A stretch of 64,000 bases of DNA from Methylomicrobium sp. wino1 (GTDB lineage Bacteria; Pseudomonadota; Gammaproteobacteria; Methylococcales; Methylomonadaceae): contig NZ_CP024202.1 in assembly GCF_003932755.1 (NCBI RefSeq), positions 1,426,001 through 1,490,000 on the forward strand, given 5' to 3'. The notes below the pieces were generated by a model that was given only the letters and a program-made list of their open reading frames with translations, ran no database searches and was not told the DNA's origin. Within the stretch, counting starts at the first letter, position 1, and every line of letters starts with the position of its first letter. A program made the translations under genes and the position numbers. Positions 25,494 through 34,835 of this stretch are shown here, one piece after another.

Positions 25494-28400
25494 ATGCCTG
25501 TCCGCAAACCGGTTTGGAGCCAGTTGCCCAAATTGGCCGCTAAATTAGCCGCCTTTGACCAAGCGCCCGTCGCTAATTTATGGGTTGACGCGTCAGGGGC
25601 TATCGGCTACGCCAATGAACGTTTTTTACAGACTTTCGGTTACGGCGATGACGAATTGAACGGTCTATCATTAGATCGTTTAATTCCGTCGCTCGATGTC
25701 GATCAATGGCGGCAAGAATGGTGGGCGCTTATCGAAAACGATCGCTATCTTCCGGTTTTCCCCCTGTCTTGGCGACACAGCAAAGGGATTCGCGTGGAAT
25801 ATACCGCGTCGGTGTCCCGAATCGATGTTTCCGGCTTGAGTTTTGCAGCATTCCATTTGTGGCCCAAATCCTTACAGCAAAGCAATAGCGCTGAATTAGC
25901 ACAAAGCGATGTGTTAACCGTGCTGCAATGTTTGGGTGAAAGTGTTTGCTTGCTGGATGATTTGGGCGTGATTCGTTTTGCCAATCCGGCATTGTGCAAG
26001 TTGGCCGGTGGTGCCGAAGCGGATCTGGTTGGTGTTCCGCTGCTTGAAATCGTATCGCCGGCAAAGTCGCATTTAACCAGGGTTTGGGATGTGTTAAGGA
26101 AAAAAAGGTCCGAAACCGAGTGCGAATTTGAAAATCTAGCCGGAAAGGCGTTGCATGTGCGTATGACATCGGTACCCTTGCAAGCTTACGGGCAAGACTT
26201 GGCTAGTTATTTGGTCAGTTTTGTCGACATCACCGAACAAATCAAAATTGCTCGCGAGTTAGAGGCTCAAAATGCCAGCTACGAGCGCTTGGCATCCAAT
26301 GTGCCCGGTTTCATTTATAAATTCCGGATGACGCCCGAGGGTGTTTTTTCGTTTCCTTATGCAAGCCGAGGTTGTAAGGAAATATTCGGCGTCGAGCCGG
26401 CCGCCGTCACCAATGACGCTACTCCTATTGTACACACGATACATCCGGACGATCTGCCCGGATTTCAAAGTAGCGTTTTGGATTCTGCGATTCATTTATC
26501 CCCTTGGAATTTCGAAGCACGTCAGATGACGGCTAACGGCGAATGGAAATGGTTTCATGCCGCTTCCAGGCCGCATTTACAGGATAACGGCGATATTATC
26601 TGGGAAGGCTTGGTCATGGATGTGACTGCCCGCAAGCGATCCGAGGAAGAATTGGCCAAGGCAAAATTGGCTGCAGAAGTCTCGGCAAAAGCAAAAGCCG
26701 AATTTTTGGCGAATATGAGCCATGAAATCCGGACGCCGCTCAATGCGATCATCGGTCTGAATCGTCTGGTACTTAAGTCGGAACTAAATGAAGTGCAACG
26801 GGATTATTTGCACAAAGTTCAGCTATCTTCGGAAAATCTGCTCGGCATTATCAATAATATTTTGGATTTTTCCAAAATCGAATCGGGTAAGCTCGATGTT
26901 GAGCATGTCGAATTCAATTTGGATGCGGTATTGGAAAATATCGGCGCGATGCTCGAGCCGGTCGCGGCTGAGAAACACTTGGATTTGTTGATCGATCGCG
27001 GACTGGGCGTGCCATTATGCATGATCGGCGACTCGTTACGCTTGATTCAAGTACTGACCAATTTGTGCAGCAATGCCATAAAGTTTACCACACGAGGCGA
27101 AGTCGTCATTTCGGTCAAAACGGAGGGAGACGATCAATTGCGCTTCAGCGTCAAGGATACCGGTATCGGTTTATCCGAAAAGCAAAAAAGCCGGATTTTC
27201 GATTCGTTCACGCAGGCCGATAGCTCGACGACACGCCATTTCGGCGGGACCGGATTAGGTTTGACGATCAGTAAGCATTTGGTCGAAATGATGGGCGGCG
27301 AGCTCGGTGTCGACAGCGTCGAAGACGTTGGTAGCGAATTCTATTTTACATTGCCGTTGAATGTTGTCCCCGATAGCAAGCCCGTCGATAATATACCGGC
27401 CGAATTGGAAGGTTGGCATGTATTGTTGATCTGCGAAAACGAAACGGCCTGCGGGATATTCGAAACGATGCTTCGCGATCTGCGCTTTAATGTGACCCTG
27501 TGTTCCCTCGGAAAAATGAAATTACAGGACATATTGCGGGAACACCAGGATTCCACGCAGTCCGCGCTCGAATTGGTTTTGCTGGATTGGAAAATGAATG
27601 ACGCCGATAAGGCGGATATTATCGAAGCTTTGGAAACGAGTGCGTTCGGTAATAAGACTCCAATCATCATCAATGTTTCGTCGCTCGAAGCTGAGAGTAT
27701 CAAGAAGGTATCGGGAGAATTCGCCAATATTACGCTGATGAATAAGCCGAGCACGCCGTCTTGCCTGATGGATGCGATTTTAAATGCTTGCGGTAAGGAG
27801 GCATTGATTGAAAACCTTAATAATCGCAGAGATACGGCAAACGCTCTATTTTTCGAAGCATCGGTACGAGGGATTCGAGTATTGATTGTGGAGGACAATG
27901 AGATCAATCAGGAGGTTGTGCGAAAAACGTTGGAAAGTGCCGATGTTGTTGTGGATATCGTCAACAATGGATTGGAAGCGGTGAACCGGCTTCGGCAATA
28001 CGCCGACGAGCCGATATATAATGCCGTGCTGATGGATTTGCAAATGCCGGAAATGGACGGTTATGAAGCGACGACGATGCTGCGTAAGGATTCGCGTTTC
28101 GATAAGTTGCCCATTATAGCGATGACGGCGCATACGATCGAATCGGACCGGCAACAATGTTTGGCGACTGGCATGCAAGATCACATCGGTAAGCCGATCG
28201 ATCCTGAACAGTTATTTTCGAAACTGGCCCGATGGACGGTATTGACCGGGGATCATGAGTCACAAGTGTTTCCTGAAAACCAAGCACCGACAACGGAGAC
28301 GAGTGACCGTTTGCCGGCGCTGGCTTCCCTCGAGACCGTGAATGTCCAATCGGCCTTGCATTTGTTGCAGGAAGACGAGTCTTTATTACTCAGACTATTG

Positions 28401-28940
28401 CTTAAATTCTCAGACGAACAGCGCTACGCCGCAGATTCGATCGCGGCAATGATAGCCGAAAAAAAACCGGAAAATGCAGCCGATATAGCGCATCTTATTA
28501 AAGGCGTTGCCGGCAATCTCCATATTTTGAAGGTCTTCGAGACCGCTGCTCAATTAGAATCCGAGTTGCGGCAGTCGGACGCGTCAATGGTAGCTGAAGC
28601 ACTCGCTAATTTCGCTTACGAAATGAATCGATTTGTCGAGGAAATGGCGGGTTGGCGGCGGGTAATCGATACTCGGGCGCCTGTCGATAAGCCACGGAAT
28701 GATTCGGAAATGACGACTGAAGTCGTCAATGAAACGGTGGAATTGTGCGAGTGTTTGATCGATTTTCTGGAGTCGAATAATTGGCAAGCCGAGGATTGTC
28801 TTGATGAGCTTGTGTTACGGATTGGCGGCGGATATGCTCAAGAATTGGCAATAATAAAAAATTATTTGATGGATCTTGATTTTGCCGTGGCTGCCGATTA
28901 CGTTAAAGATTTGCGGGATCGTTTACGCACGTCGATTTGA
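25494..28940 (+). CDS. Hybrid sensor histidine kinase: three PAS, HisKA, HATPase, two REC, HPt
   Basis: A ~1148-residue cytoplasmic, BarA-like phosphorelay kinase with no membrane segment. Three PAS-type sensor domains fill residues ~20-385; the third is of the PAC type with WEGLVMDVTARKRSEEEL. HisKA has FLANMSHEIRTPLNAIIGL (His ~411); HATPase has the N-box LTNLCSNAIKFT and G-boxes DTGIGLS and GGTGLGLTISKHL. The first receiver domain (~655-775) is divergent (LLDWKMNDADK) and the second (~800-920) is canonical (VLMDLQMPEMDGYEA, GKPID). The HPt domain (~960-1040) has DIAHLIKGVAGNL with the phospho-His. ATG 25494 follows GGAG by 12 bp; TTG 25488, better spaced, is an alternative. The response regulator gene downstream is its probable output partner. 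Confidence 0.9.
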   Translation: MPVRKPVWSQLPKLAAKLAAFDQAPVANLWVDASGAIGYANERFLQTFGYGDDELNGLSLDRLIPSLDVDQWRQEWWALIENDRYLPVFPLSWRHSKGIRVEYTASVSRIDVSGLSFAAFHLWPKSLQQSNSAELAQSDVLTVLQCLGESVCLLDDLGVIRFANPALCKLAGGAEADLVGVPLLEIVSPAKSHLTRVWDVLRKKRSETECEFENLAGKALHVRMTSVPLQAYGQDLASYLVSFVDITEQIKIARELEAQNASYERLASNVPGFIYKFRMTPEGVFSFPYASRGCKEIFGVEPAAVTNDATPIVHTIHPDDLPGFQSSVLDSAIHLSPWNFEARQMTANGEWKWFHAASRPHLQDNGDIIWEGLVMDVTARKRSEEELAKAKLAAEVSAKAKAEFLANMSHEIRTPLNAIIGLNRLVLKSELNEVQRDYLHKVQLSSENLLGIINNILDFSKIESGKLDVEHVEFNLDAVLENIGAMLEPVAAEKHLDLLIDRGLGVPLCMIGDSLRLIQVLTNLCSNAIKFTTRGEVVISVKTEGDDQLRFSVKDTGIGLSEKQKSRIFDSFTQADSSTTRHFGGTGLGLTISKHLVEMMGGELGVDSVEDVGSEFYFTLPLNVVPDSKPVDNIPAELEGWHVLLICENETACGIFETMLRDLRFNVTLCSLGKMKLQDILREHQDSTQSALELVLLDWKMNDADKADIIEALETSAFGNKTPIIINVSSLEAESIKKVSGEFANITLMNKPSTPSCLMDAILNACGKEALIENLNNRRDTANALFFEASVRGIRVLIVEDNEINQEVVRKTLESADVVVDIVNNGLEAVNRLRQYADEPIYNAVLMDLQMPEMDGYEATTMLRKDSRFDKLPIIAMTAHTIESDRQQCLATGMQDHIGKPIDPEQLFSKLARWTVLTGDHESQVFPENQAPTTETSDRLPALASLETVNVQSALHLLQEDESLLLRLLLKFSDEQRYAADSIAAMIAEKKPENAADIAHLIKGVAGNLHILKVFETAAQLESELRQSDASMVAEALANFAYEMNRFVEEMAGWRRVIDTRAPVDKPRNDSEMTTEVVNETVELCECLIDFLESNNWQAEDCLDELVLRIGGGYAQELAIIKNYLMDLDFAVAADYVKDLRDRLRTSI

Positions 28941-29001
28941 GGTTAACGCTAATGACTCATTCACGATCCTGAGCAGCCGGAAACTACAAAGGTATAACAC
29001 C

Positions 29002-29937
29002 ATGACCGAGCCCGATACCATGCAAACGATACTGATCATCGACGATGCCAAGGAAAATATCGTCGTACTTTCAAGGCTATTGAAATCGCAGGCAAATATC
29101 ATTTTTGCGCTAAGCGGAGAAGAAGGCTTGAAAATAGCAGGCACGAGTTTACCCGATTTGATTTTGCTGGATATTTCGATGCCTGGGCTAAACGGTTTCG
29201 AAGTATTGGAGCATTTAAAGCAATCTCAGACTACAGCGGACATTCCGATTATTTTTATTACCGGTATTCCGGATGCCGAAACCGAGGAAAAAGGTTTGAA
29301 TCTCGGCGCGGTCGATTACATTACCAAGCCCTTTGCTTCAGCCGTAGTCAAGGCAAGGGTGAGGCATCAATTAAAATTGCAACGATTGACGACGGCATTG
29401 AAAGAAGCCAATACCCGTCTGACACAATTAGCAATGAGCGATCCGCTAACCGGCGCGTATAATCGGCGGTATTTTTTGGAAGCGCTCAAGAAAGAGCTCG
29501 AACGCGTGCAAAGATATCGGCATCCCAGCATTTTGATGATATTCGATATCGATTGTTTTAAAAGCATTAACGATAATTATGGGCACGATATCGGCGATAA
29601 AGTGATCATAGAAATGGTCAAAGTTAGTACGACGATGCTTCGGAAAAACGATACTTTTAGCCGTTTCGGCGGAGAGGAGTTTACGATTTTGTTGCCGGAA
29701 ACGCCATTGGCCGAAGCCTCGCAAATCGCGAACCGCTTATGCATGCAAATTGCCCGGACAACAATCGAATCCGACAATAAAGCCCTTTCGTTCACTGTCA
29801 GTTGCGGCGTGACTCAATTGCGCGATGACGATAAGTCACCGGAATCGATAATGAAAAGAGCCGATGTCGCGCTCTATCAAGCTAAACAGAGCGGGCGAAA
29901 CCAAGTGGTTATTGCTGAGGCGACAGAGCCCTCGTAA
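29002..29937 (+). CDS. Response regulator with GGDEF diguanylate cyclase output
   Basis: A 311-residue protein starting at ATG 29002 (AAAGGT site upstream). The REC domain (~1-125) has ILIIDDAKENI, phospho-acceptor DLILLDISMPGLNGFEVL and the KPFA lysine. A short linker leads to a GGDEF domain: DPLTGAYNRRYFLEAL, FDIDCFKSINDNYGHDIGD, and the active site RFGGEEFTILLP. An RxxD inhibitory c-di-GMP site (RKND) stands five residues before GGEEF. It should therefore be an active, product-inhibited c-di-GMP synthase of the PleD/WspR type. It lies 61 bp behind the hybrid kinase and probably receives phosphate from its HPt domain, linking the PAS-sensed signal to biofilm or surface traits. Confidence 0.93.
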   Translation: MTEPDTMQTILIIDDAKENIVVLSRLLKSQANIIFALSGEEGLKIAGTSLPDLILLDISMPGLNGFEVLEHLKQSQTTADIPIIFITGIPDAETEEKGLNLGAVDYITKPFASAVVKARVRHQLKLQRLTTALKEANTRLTQLAMSDPLTGAYNRRYFLEALKKELERVQRYRHPSILMIFDIDCFKSINDNYGHDIGDKVIIEMVKVSTTMLRKNDTFSRFGGEEFTILLPETPLAEASQIANRLCMQIARTTIESDNKALSFTVSCGVTQLRDDDKSPESIMKRADVALYQAKQSGRNQVVIAEATEPS

Positions 29938-30085
29938 TCGAATGGATCGTTCTGAACATAGCGATGTGCTATAGGGATATGGCTAATGGGCACGCTGTCT
30001 ATTGGTTTCTCAATTGAGAGCCTTGGGAGGATGGGTTTATAATCCAAGACCAGTAAACATAATAATAACAACAAAGGGGGATAAA

Positions 30086-31135
30086 ATGAGTTTACGGGTT
30101 GGTATTGTCGGTCTCGGCCGTATAGGGCGAGGCATGCTGCGGGCAAATTACGCCGAACTGACCTCCGGGCGTTTCGATATCCAAGTGATGTGTGACGTGA
30201 TGTCGGTGGATCAGGTCGCTTATTTATTATCCCACGATAGCACTTACGGCAATCCTCCCTTCAGCCTTGACTGCGACGGCAATAACTTAATCGTGGCCGG
30301 TAAGACGATACATTACCAACGAGTCGATAGGCGCCGTGCTTCGCCGGATGAAGACAGCTTCGGACATCTGCGTAAGTACGAACTCGATGTATTATTCGAC
30401 GCGACTGGTACCGCCACTATTCAAGATTTGCGCTCGATCATAAAACATAAAGTCGCAAAAAAAGTCGTTTGTACCACTAATATATCCGGTTGTGATTTGA
30501 GTATGGTCTATGGCGTCAACGATGATCAATACGACCCGGATCGGCATCATGTCATTTCGGCGAGTACTTGTACCGGCAATGCGTTAGTGCCGCTGTTTTC
30601 GATTCTGGAAAAACATATCGGCATCGATTACGCGAGAATCATTACCATTCATCCCGCCCTATCCGATCAACGTGTGCTCGACGGTTATCATGCGACTTCT
30701 CATCTCGGTAGATCCAGTGCGGTGTCGATTTTGCCGACCAAGACAAATGTCGCCCATTCGGCTGCGTTGGTGCTGCCGGTACTCCAGGGTAAGCTCGATT
30801 CGCTTTCCTACCGAATTCCCACCGCAATCGTATCGGTTATCGATCTGACCGCCAATTTATCGAGAGATACGACGCGCGAAGAGTGCGTGGAGTTGTTCGA
30901 ACAGCATGCCCGGACCGATATGGCAGGGATAATTCATTGTGACTACGGAGCCTGGGGTCATGAAAAAGCCAGTATCGATTATCTAGGGCTACCGTATTCG
31001 GCTGTCTTGGTAATGAACCATTTGACGCTTAGTAGCGGCCGGCACTTGGGGCTTTCGTTGATGCACGATAATGAATTGGCCTATTGTTCGCGCGTGATTG
31101 ACGTATTAGGCGTGTTGAACCGTGGCGGTCTTTGA
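30086..31135 (+). CDS. Glyceraldehyde-3-phosphate dehydrogenase-family protein (atypical active-site context)
   Basis: A 349-residue protein starting at ATG 30086 with a strong AAAGGGGGAT site. VGIVGLGRIGRGMLRANYAE is the NAD loop of GAPDH. The catalytic-Cys region reads SASTCTGNALVPLFSILEK where GAPDH normally has S-(N/A)-(A/S)-C-T-T-N-C; the Cys is kept but the context differs (CTGNA). The helper-His region is ITIHPALSDQRVLDGYHAT, and the C-terminal half keeps DNELAYCSRVIDVL (canonical W-Y-DNE-YS region). It may be a non-glycolytic aldehyde-phosphate dehydrogenase such as erythrose-4-phosphate dehydrogenase or a special-purpose paralogue. It is monocistronic; an intergenic repeat begins right at its stop codon. 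Confidence 0.82.
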   Translation: MSLRVGIVGLGRIGRGMLRANYAELTSGRFDIQVMCDVMSVDQVAYLLSHDSTYGNPPFSLDCDGNNLIVAGKTIHYQRVDRRRASPDEDSFGHLRKYELDVLFDATGTATIQDLRSIIKHKVAKKVVCTTNISGCDLSMVYGVNDDQYDPDRHHVISASTCTGNALVPLFSILEKHIGIDYARIITIHPALSDQRVLDGYHATSHLGRSSAVSILPTKTNVAHSAALVLPVLQGKLDSLSYRIPTAIVSVIDLTANLSRDTTREECVELFEQHARTDMAGIIHCDYGAWGHEKASIDYLGLPYSAVLVMNHLTLSSGRHLGLSLMHDNELAYCSRVIDVLGVLNRGGL

Positions 31136-31364
31136 TATACCCATCGCAGATCAAAATTCGGCACCAGGGTGTCCGTCAAAGGACGCCGTGAACCCGGCAC
31201 CTAAATTATCCAAGATAGTTAACCATAGCCAATGGGCTATGGAATTTAGGTGCTGGGTGAATACATCCCTGTAGGCTACATGCCAGCTCCATGCTGGCAA
31301 AACCTTTGCCGCACACCCTGGCGCCTCCTCAGGCACTGCCGAAATTTGAAGTGCGAAAGGTATA
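31136..31364 (+). repeat. MITE-like intergenic repeat, complete copy
   Basis: It begins TATACCCATCGCAGATCAAA and ends in GCCGAAATTTGAAGTGCGAA plus AGGTATA; the two ends are imperfect inverted repeats of ~27 bp. Internal modules recur elsewhere: a palindromic 'cacctaaatt...aatttaggtgc' core and 'gccagctccatgctggcaaa'. It abuts the GAPDH-family stop codon. Confidence 0.8.
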
Positions 31365-31487
31365 GATCACGACCGAAGAAAGCCATGACTTGAAGCGATA
31401 AGGTTGGATTGATCTTAAGAGTCGGGGTATAGTCCATTCTTGATCGACTGATTCAATTGATTAACCAAACAATTTAAAGAGGGTATT

Positions 31488-31754
31488 ATGGGCTTACTAC
31501 AAGAATTAAATAAATTTGCCGAAGGTTTGGAGCAATTAAGGGACGAGGTCAAAGTTCAACTCCATTTGGCAAGCTTGGAATCCAAGCAGGAATGGGAGCA
31601 AGCCGAGAAGCAAAGAGATCATTTTTTAGCCGAACTGAATAAAATTAGCAAGGAGACCAGCGGGAGTAAGGAAGGAGTTATCGAAAAAGTGGAAATGATC
31701 GGCGAAGAATTGAAATCTACTTACCAGCGTATTAAAGATAGATTATCCGAGTGA
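31488..31754 (+). CDS. Small coiled-coil hypothetical protein
   Basis: An 88-residue, highly charged, almost wholly helical protein (ELNKFAEGLEQLRDEVKVQL ... KVEMIGEELKSTYQRIKDRL), consistent with a coiled coil. No signal peptide or membrane segment is seen. AGAGGGTATT provides a ribosome site 6-8 bp before ATG. It resembles the small helical proteins seen in many gammaproteobacteria whose function is unknown. It is flanked on both sides by copies of the intergenic repeat, so it is probably expressed on its own. Confidence 0.75.
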   Translation: MGLLQELNKFAEGLEQLRDEVKVQLHLASLESKQEWEQAEKQRDHFLAELNKISKETSGSKEGVIEKVEMIGEELKSTYQRIKDRLSE

Positions 31755-31759
31755 TCAAG

Positions 31760-31963
31760 CATAGCCAATGGGCTATGGAATTTAGGTGCTGGATGAATAT
31801 GTCCCTGTAGGCTCTATGTCAGCTCCATGCTGGCAAAGCCTTTGCGAACGCCATGGATGGCGCGTAGTAGGGTAATGCAGGAGCAATTGCCGAGGAGCAA
31901 AATCGACCGCACACCCCGGCGGCGCCTCAGGCATTGCCGAAATTTGAAGTGCGAAAGGTATAC
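31760..31963 (+). repeat. MITE-like intergenic repeat, left-truncated mosaic copy
   Basis: It starts inside the palindromic core (AGCATAGCCAATGGGCTATG), continues with the 'tccctgtaggctctatg' and 'gctccatgctggcaaagcc' modules and ends with the standard right end GCCGAAATTTGAAGTGCGAA. The left terminal repeat is missing. Confidence 0.7.
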
Positions 31964-32010
31964 ATATTTCACTTCTCATTTAAAAGAGAAGGGAAATTCG
32001 ATGCTTTGCT

Positions 32011-32844
32011 TTACGGCAGATTGAATTGGGCAAAAAACTGTCCTGCACCAGAAGGAGAGCCTAATTCCAGGAATAACGATTCGAGTTTTAGATTTCCTAT
32101 TTGTCCTAATGTGGAGCCTGTCAGTAAGGTACGAAAATCTTTGCCGCCTATTAATTGATGGGTGAGCGTCAGATACAGTCGCGATAATTGTTTGTCCCGA
32201 ACAACGGTATCGAGCATTTTCGGACCGGCGATCAAATAAATGCTTTTGAGCCCAAGGCTTGCCAATAGTTTAACTAAAGGCGCGCCTTCGACCATCTTAT
32301 TGGTTCCGGCAGATAAAACCGGAAATCCTTGTTCTTGCCAAAAGCGAATGCGTTCCGGCGACGCATTCTTTCCGGTGGCGATATAGACCGATTGTCTTGT
32401 TTCAAGCAGACTACTATGAATGGGGAAATTCAAGCTGGCGCTAGCAATAACGATTGCGGGTTGCTCGGGTAAACCGTTAATGCGCCGCCATTCGAGCAGA
32501 TCATCGTTTGTGACCTGCAAAATATTTCCCAACCGTTTTTCGCCCAGTGCACGCATGTAGCCGCCATGCGTTATCAGGCAGTCGGCTTGCGCATGCAACT
32601 CCAAGAATAAACTGAAATCGGAAGCCGTCGTTAAATGCTTCGGTATAAAAGAAAGACCTTTATCAATATCCTCTAGAGCGATACGCCCGTCTAAGCTGGA
32701 AAGAAAGTTAGCATAGACGAAGGGCAATCCCGGACGTCCTAATTCATGGACTCTATGCGCCAAATACAAGCTATTGATAGGTACTTCCTGGGATGGGACG
32801 GGATAAAGACGTAAGAGTTTTTTTGTTGGTTCGGTTCGAGTCAT
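32011..32844 (-). CDS. RibD C-terminal / dihydrofolate-reductase-like domain protein
   Basis: A 277-residue protein made of a single RibD_C (pyrimidine reductase) domain. FVYANFLSSLDGRIA matches the conserved start '.N.A.SLDGKIA'. DCLITHGGYMRALGEKRL is the substrate/NADPH region, PAIVIASASLNFP follows, and SIYLIAGPKMLDTVV plus DKQLSRLYLTLTHQLIGG form the end. RibD_C proteins reduce the ribosyl group of a pyrimidine in riboflavin synthesis; stand-alone members often have other NADPH-dependent roles. There is no deaminase domain and no rib genes nearby, so a riboflavin role is not shown. It is monocistronic on the minus strand. Confidence 0.75.
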   Translation of the reverse strand: MTRTEPTKKLLRLYPVPSQEVPINSLYLAHRVHELGRPGLPFVYANFLSSLDGRIALEDIDKGLSFIPKHLTTASDFSLFLELHAQADCLITHGGYMRALGEKRLGNILQVTNDDLLEWRRINGLPEQPAIVIASASLNFPIHSSLLETRQSVYIATGKNASPERIRFWQEQGFPVLSAGTNKMVEGAPLVKLLASLGLKSIYLIAGPKMLDTVVRDKQLSRLYLTLTHQLIGGKDFRTLLTGSTLGQIGNLKLESLFLELGSPSGAGQFFAQFNLP

Positions 32845-33091
32845 GATTTACCGTAAGACTTAATAGCAAGTAAAGGCTGTCGATTGTCCCCCGTACGGAA
32901 AAGAGCATAAAGCAAATAGGCGATTTCTTGTAAACGGCAGGTCTAAGGAATATACACAAAATAACTTCTACGAGGTAATTGTTCAGACCCCTATCGTTTC
33001 CATGCTCCAGCGCTTGCCGTTATACACATCTCTTTGAGATACGCTGTTGGCCGTCCAGCGCGATGGCAACATCACGCAATCGCGGGAACTC

Positions 33092-33200
33092 TGTAGGGTA
33101 CGCTGTGCGTACCATGGCGACCCCGCCAATATTAACTCAAGCCCTTGTGGTTTGACCTGGCTAGGGTTTCGGACCTTAGGTACGCGCAGCGTACCCTACA
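33092..33200. repeat. GTACGC inverted repeat pair
   Basis: TGTAGGGTACGCTGTGCGTA (33092 onward) and GGTACGCGCAGCGTACCCTA (33179-33200) are inverted copies of a dispersed short repeat. A third copy at 55802-55829 matches the first at 27 of 28 positions in reverse orientation. The segment 32860-33308 otherwise holds no gene. Confidence 0.7.
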
Positions 33201-33317
33201 ATTTATGTATAACGATGAGAGCAGAGCGTCGAAACGAGAATGGCCGGGGGCTGAATAGGTACTCTACGAGCAGTACGTTTTGTGACGATTTGGTGACTCG
33301 TCTGGCGGCCCCCCCCC

Positions 33318-34795
33318 CAATGCTGTTGACTTAAGCATCAGCGATCCGTTTTGATTTATCCTGCTGCCATTTATTGATGGGTTTACGGGATACACGAGGA
33401 TGGGACTTCCTGGGCTTCTTCGGATGGTAATACTGAACGCGCGTGATTTCCACCAAAAGCTCCTGAAACACGTTGCGTGCGATCTCCGGATAAGCTGCGG
33501 TAAACACCACGACCTCACTCGCCAATGCCCGCACGGCATTTTTAAATTGGGGCGTCGATAAGCGCTCGGGATCCGGGTCGGTGAGCAGGGCAATCAAGGT
33601 TCGACTGATCACGCACATGACCAGGACCGCCAACAGTTCTTGTCTTATGCCGTTTTCACTGTGACTGTGGAACGTTTCGATGTCGAGGTGCAATTTTTCA
33701 TCACGATACTGTTCTTCAATACGCCAGCGACGGAAATACAGTTCGACCAGCGAGTCGGCGGGATACTGACGGTTATCGGTGAGATTGGTTAATAAGACCG
33801 ACAGCGTGCCGTCCGGGCTTTCCAAACGGACCGCGCGTAGCTTGATGCTTTTGGGGCCCGGTCGTTTCCGGCGAATCCGCGAGGCCGTATCCAACCAGAT
33901 GACGGCCTCTGAGCAACCGGATTGTACAAAATTCTCGACCGCTTTAAAGGTCGATTGGGCCGGACAGCGGAACACGAAAGCCGAATCCGGCGAGGTATCT
34001 CGTAAGTAGTAAAGCAAGTCATAGCTGGGATAACCGCGGTCAAACAATAAGACCAAAGGACGATCGGGGAGCTGCGGTAGCAGCTCTTTCACATCCTCGC
34101 GTTCGTTGCCTTCCGCTAAGGGACTGATCGCGCGCGCGATCGGTAACCGTCGAAAGACATCGAATGCGGTCGAGACCAGACATTGCGGATAGTGGCCTTT
34201 GCCGGGAACGGTCAAGCCGCTGTTGGGATCGAAGGCTTGGCGAAGTTCGGGCGAGGCCGGCAAGTGATATTTGGAACCGTCAAAAGCCACCGCCGTCATG
34301 CCATGCCACGTATATTCCGGCGACTCCGGCCAAAGCGAATAAGCTAACTGCACACTATCGGCTAATAGATCAGCAAAGACGGACCACGGTAATCGACTTC
34401 GGGCTTTCGTCACTGCACTCCGATGCACGGCTTCAGCCTCAGGCCAACAACCGCTTCGCCGCGCTTGTTTGAAGAATTCACCGGAGTGGATGTCCACGCC
34501 AGCGGATTTATCACTGGTGACCAGTGATAACACCAAGGTAATTAGGTTGGGTAAGGAGAGTTTGCGTGTGCGGGTAAAGTGCTCGGCCGATTGCTTTTGA
34601 TCATCGGCTAACGTCTGCGGAATTAAACGGCGAAATTGTTCAAGATAAGACGACAGTTGGCATGAATTTTCAAAGCGATGTTTGTGCCATGTTTGCGGTG
34701 CTGGTCATCAATGAGTCTCTCTGTAGTGATTTCATGTGCTTATTATAATAAAAACAGAGCGTTATGTCTTTATTTTTCTTAAATCAACAGCATTG
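33318..34795 (-). mobile_element. IS4-family insertion sequence in a poly-C target
   Basis: The ends are CAATGCTGTTGACTTAAG and, inverted, CAATGCTGTTGATTTAAG (17 of 18 identical). The element is 1478 bp. Both outer flanks are nine C (33309-33317 and 34796-34804), the same sequence in the same orientation, so they are best read as the target-site duplication. It encodes one transposase on the minus strand. Confidence 0.85.
33331..34536 (-). CDS. IS4-family DDE transposase
   Basis: The transposase of the element above. The DDE triad is visible: AVAFDGSKYHLP (first Asp), VLLFDRGYPSYD (second Asp), and ELYFRRWRIEEQYRDEK, which fits the IS4 signature Y-x2-R-x3-E-x6-K with the catalytic Glu. The frame stays open upstream to 34704 and encodes more family-like sequence (SYLEQFRRLIP ... 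RTRKLSLPNLITL) but has no ATG. An ATG at 34708 in another frame reads MTSTANMAQTSL and stops. So either a rare start is used or a one-base change near 34672 has broken the N-terminus. Activity is therefore uncertain. The C-terminus is basic and complete, ending 13 bp from the left end of the IS. Confidence 0.85.
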   Translation of the reverse strand: MVLSLVTSDKSAGVDIHSGEFFKQARRSGCWPEAEAVHRSAVTKARSRLPWSVFADLLADSVQLAYSLWPESPEYTWHGMTAVAFDGSKYHLPASPELRQAFDPNSGLTVPGKGHYPQCLVSTAFDVFRRLPIARAISPLAEGNEREDVKELLPQLPDRPLVLLFDRGYPSYDLLYYLRDTSPDSAFVFRCPAQSTFKAVENFVQSGCSEAVIWLDTASRIRRKRPGPKSIKLRAVRLESPDGTLSVLLTNLTDNRQYPADSLVELYFRRWRIEEQYRDEKLHLDIETFHSHSENGIRQELLAVLVMCVISRTLIALLTDPDPERLSTPQFKNAVRALASEVVVFTAAYPEIARNVFQELLVEITRVQYYHPKKPRKSHPRVSRKPINKWQQDKSKRIADA

Positions 34796-34804
34796 CCCCC
34801 CCCC

Positions 34805-34835
34805 AATACCGAATTTTGATCTACGAGGGGTATAC
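34805..34835 (-). repeat. Terminal repeat of the MITE-like family beside the IS4 element
   Basis: AATACCGAATTTTGATCTAC followed by GAGGGGTATAC is the reverse complement of the standard left end (TATACCC.TCGTAGATCAAAA). It touches the poly-C target duplication, so the IS4 element appears to have inserted at or inside an older repeat copy. Confidence 0.65.
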
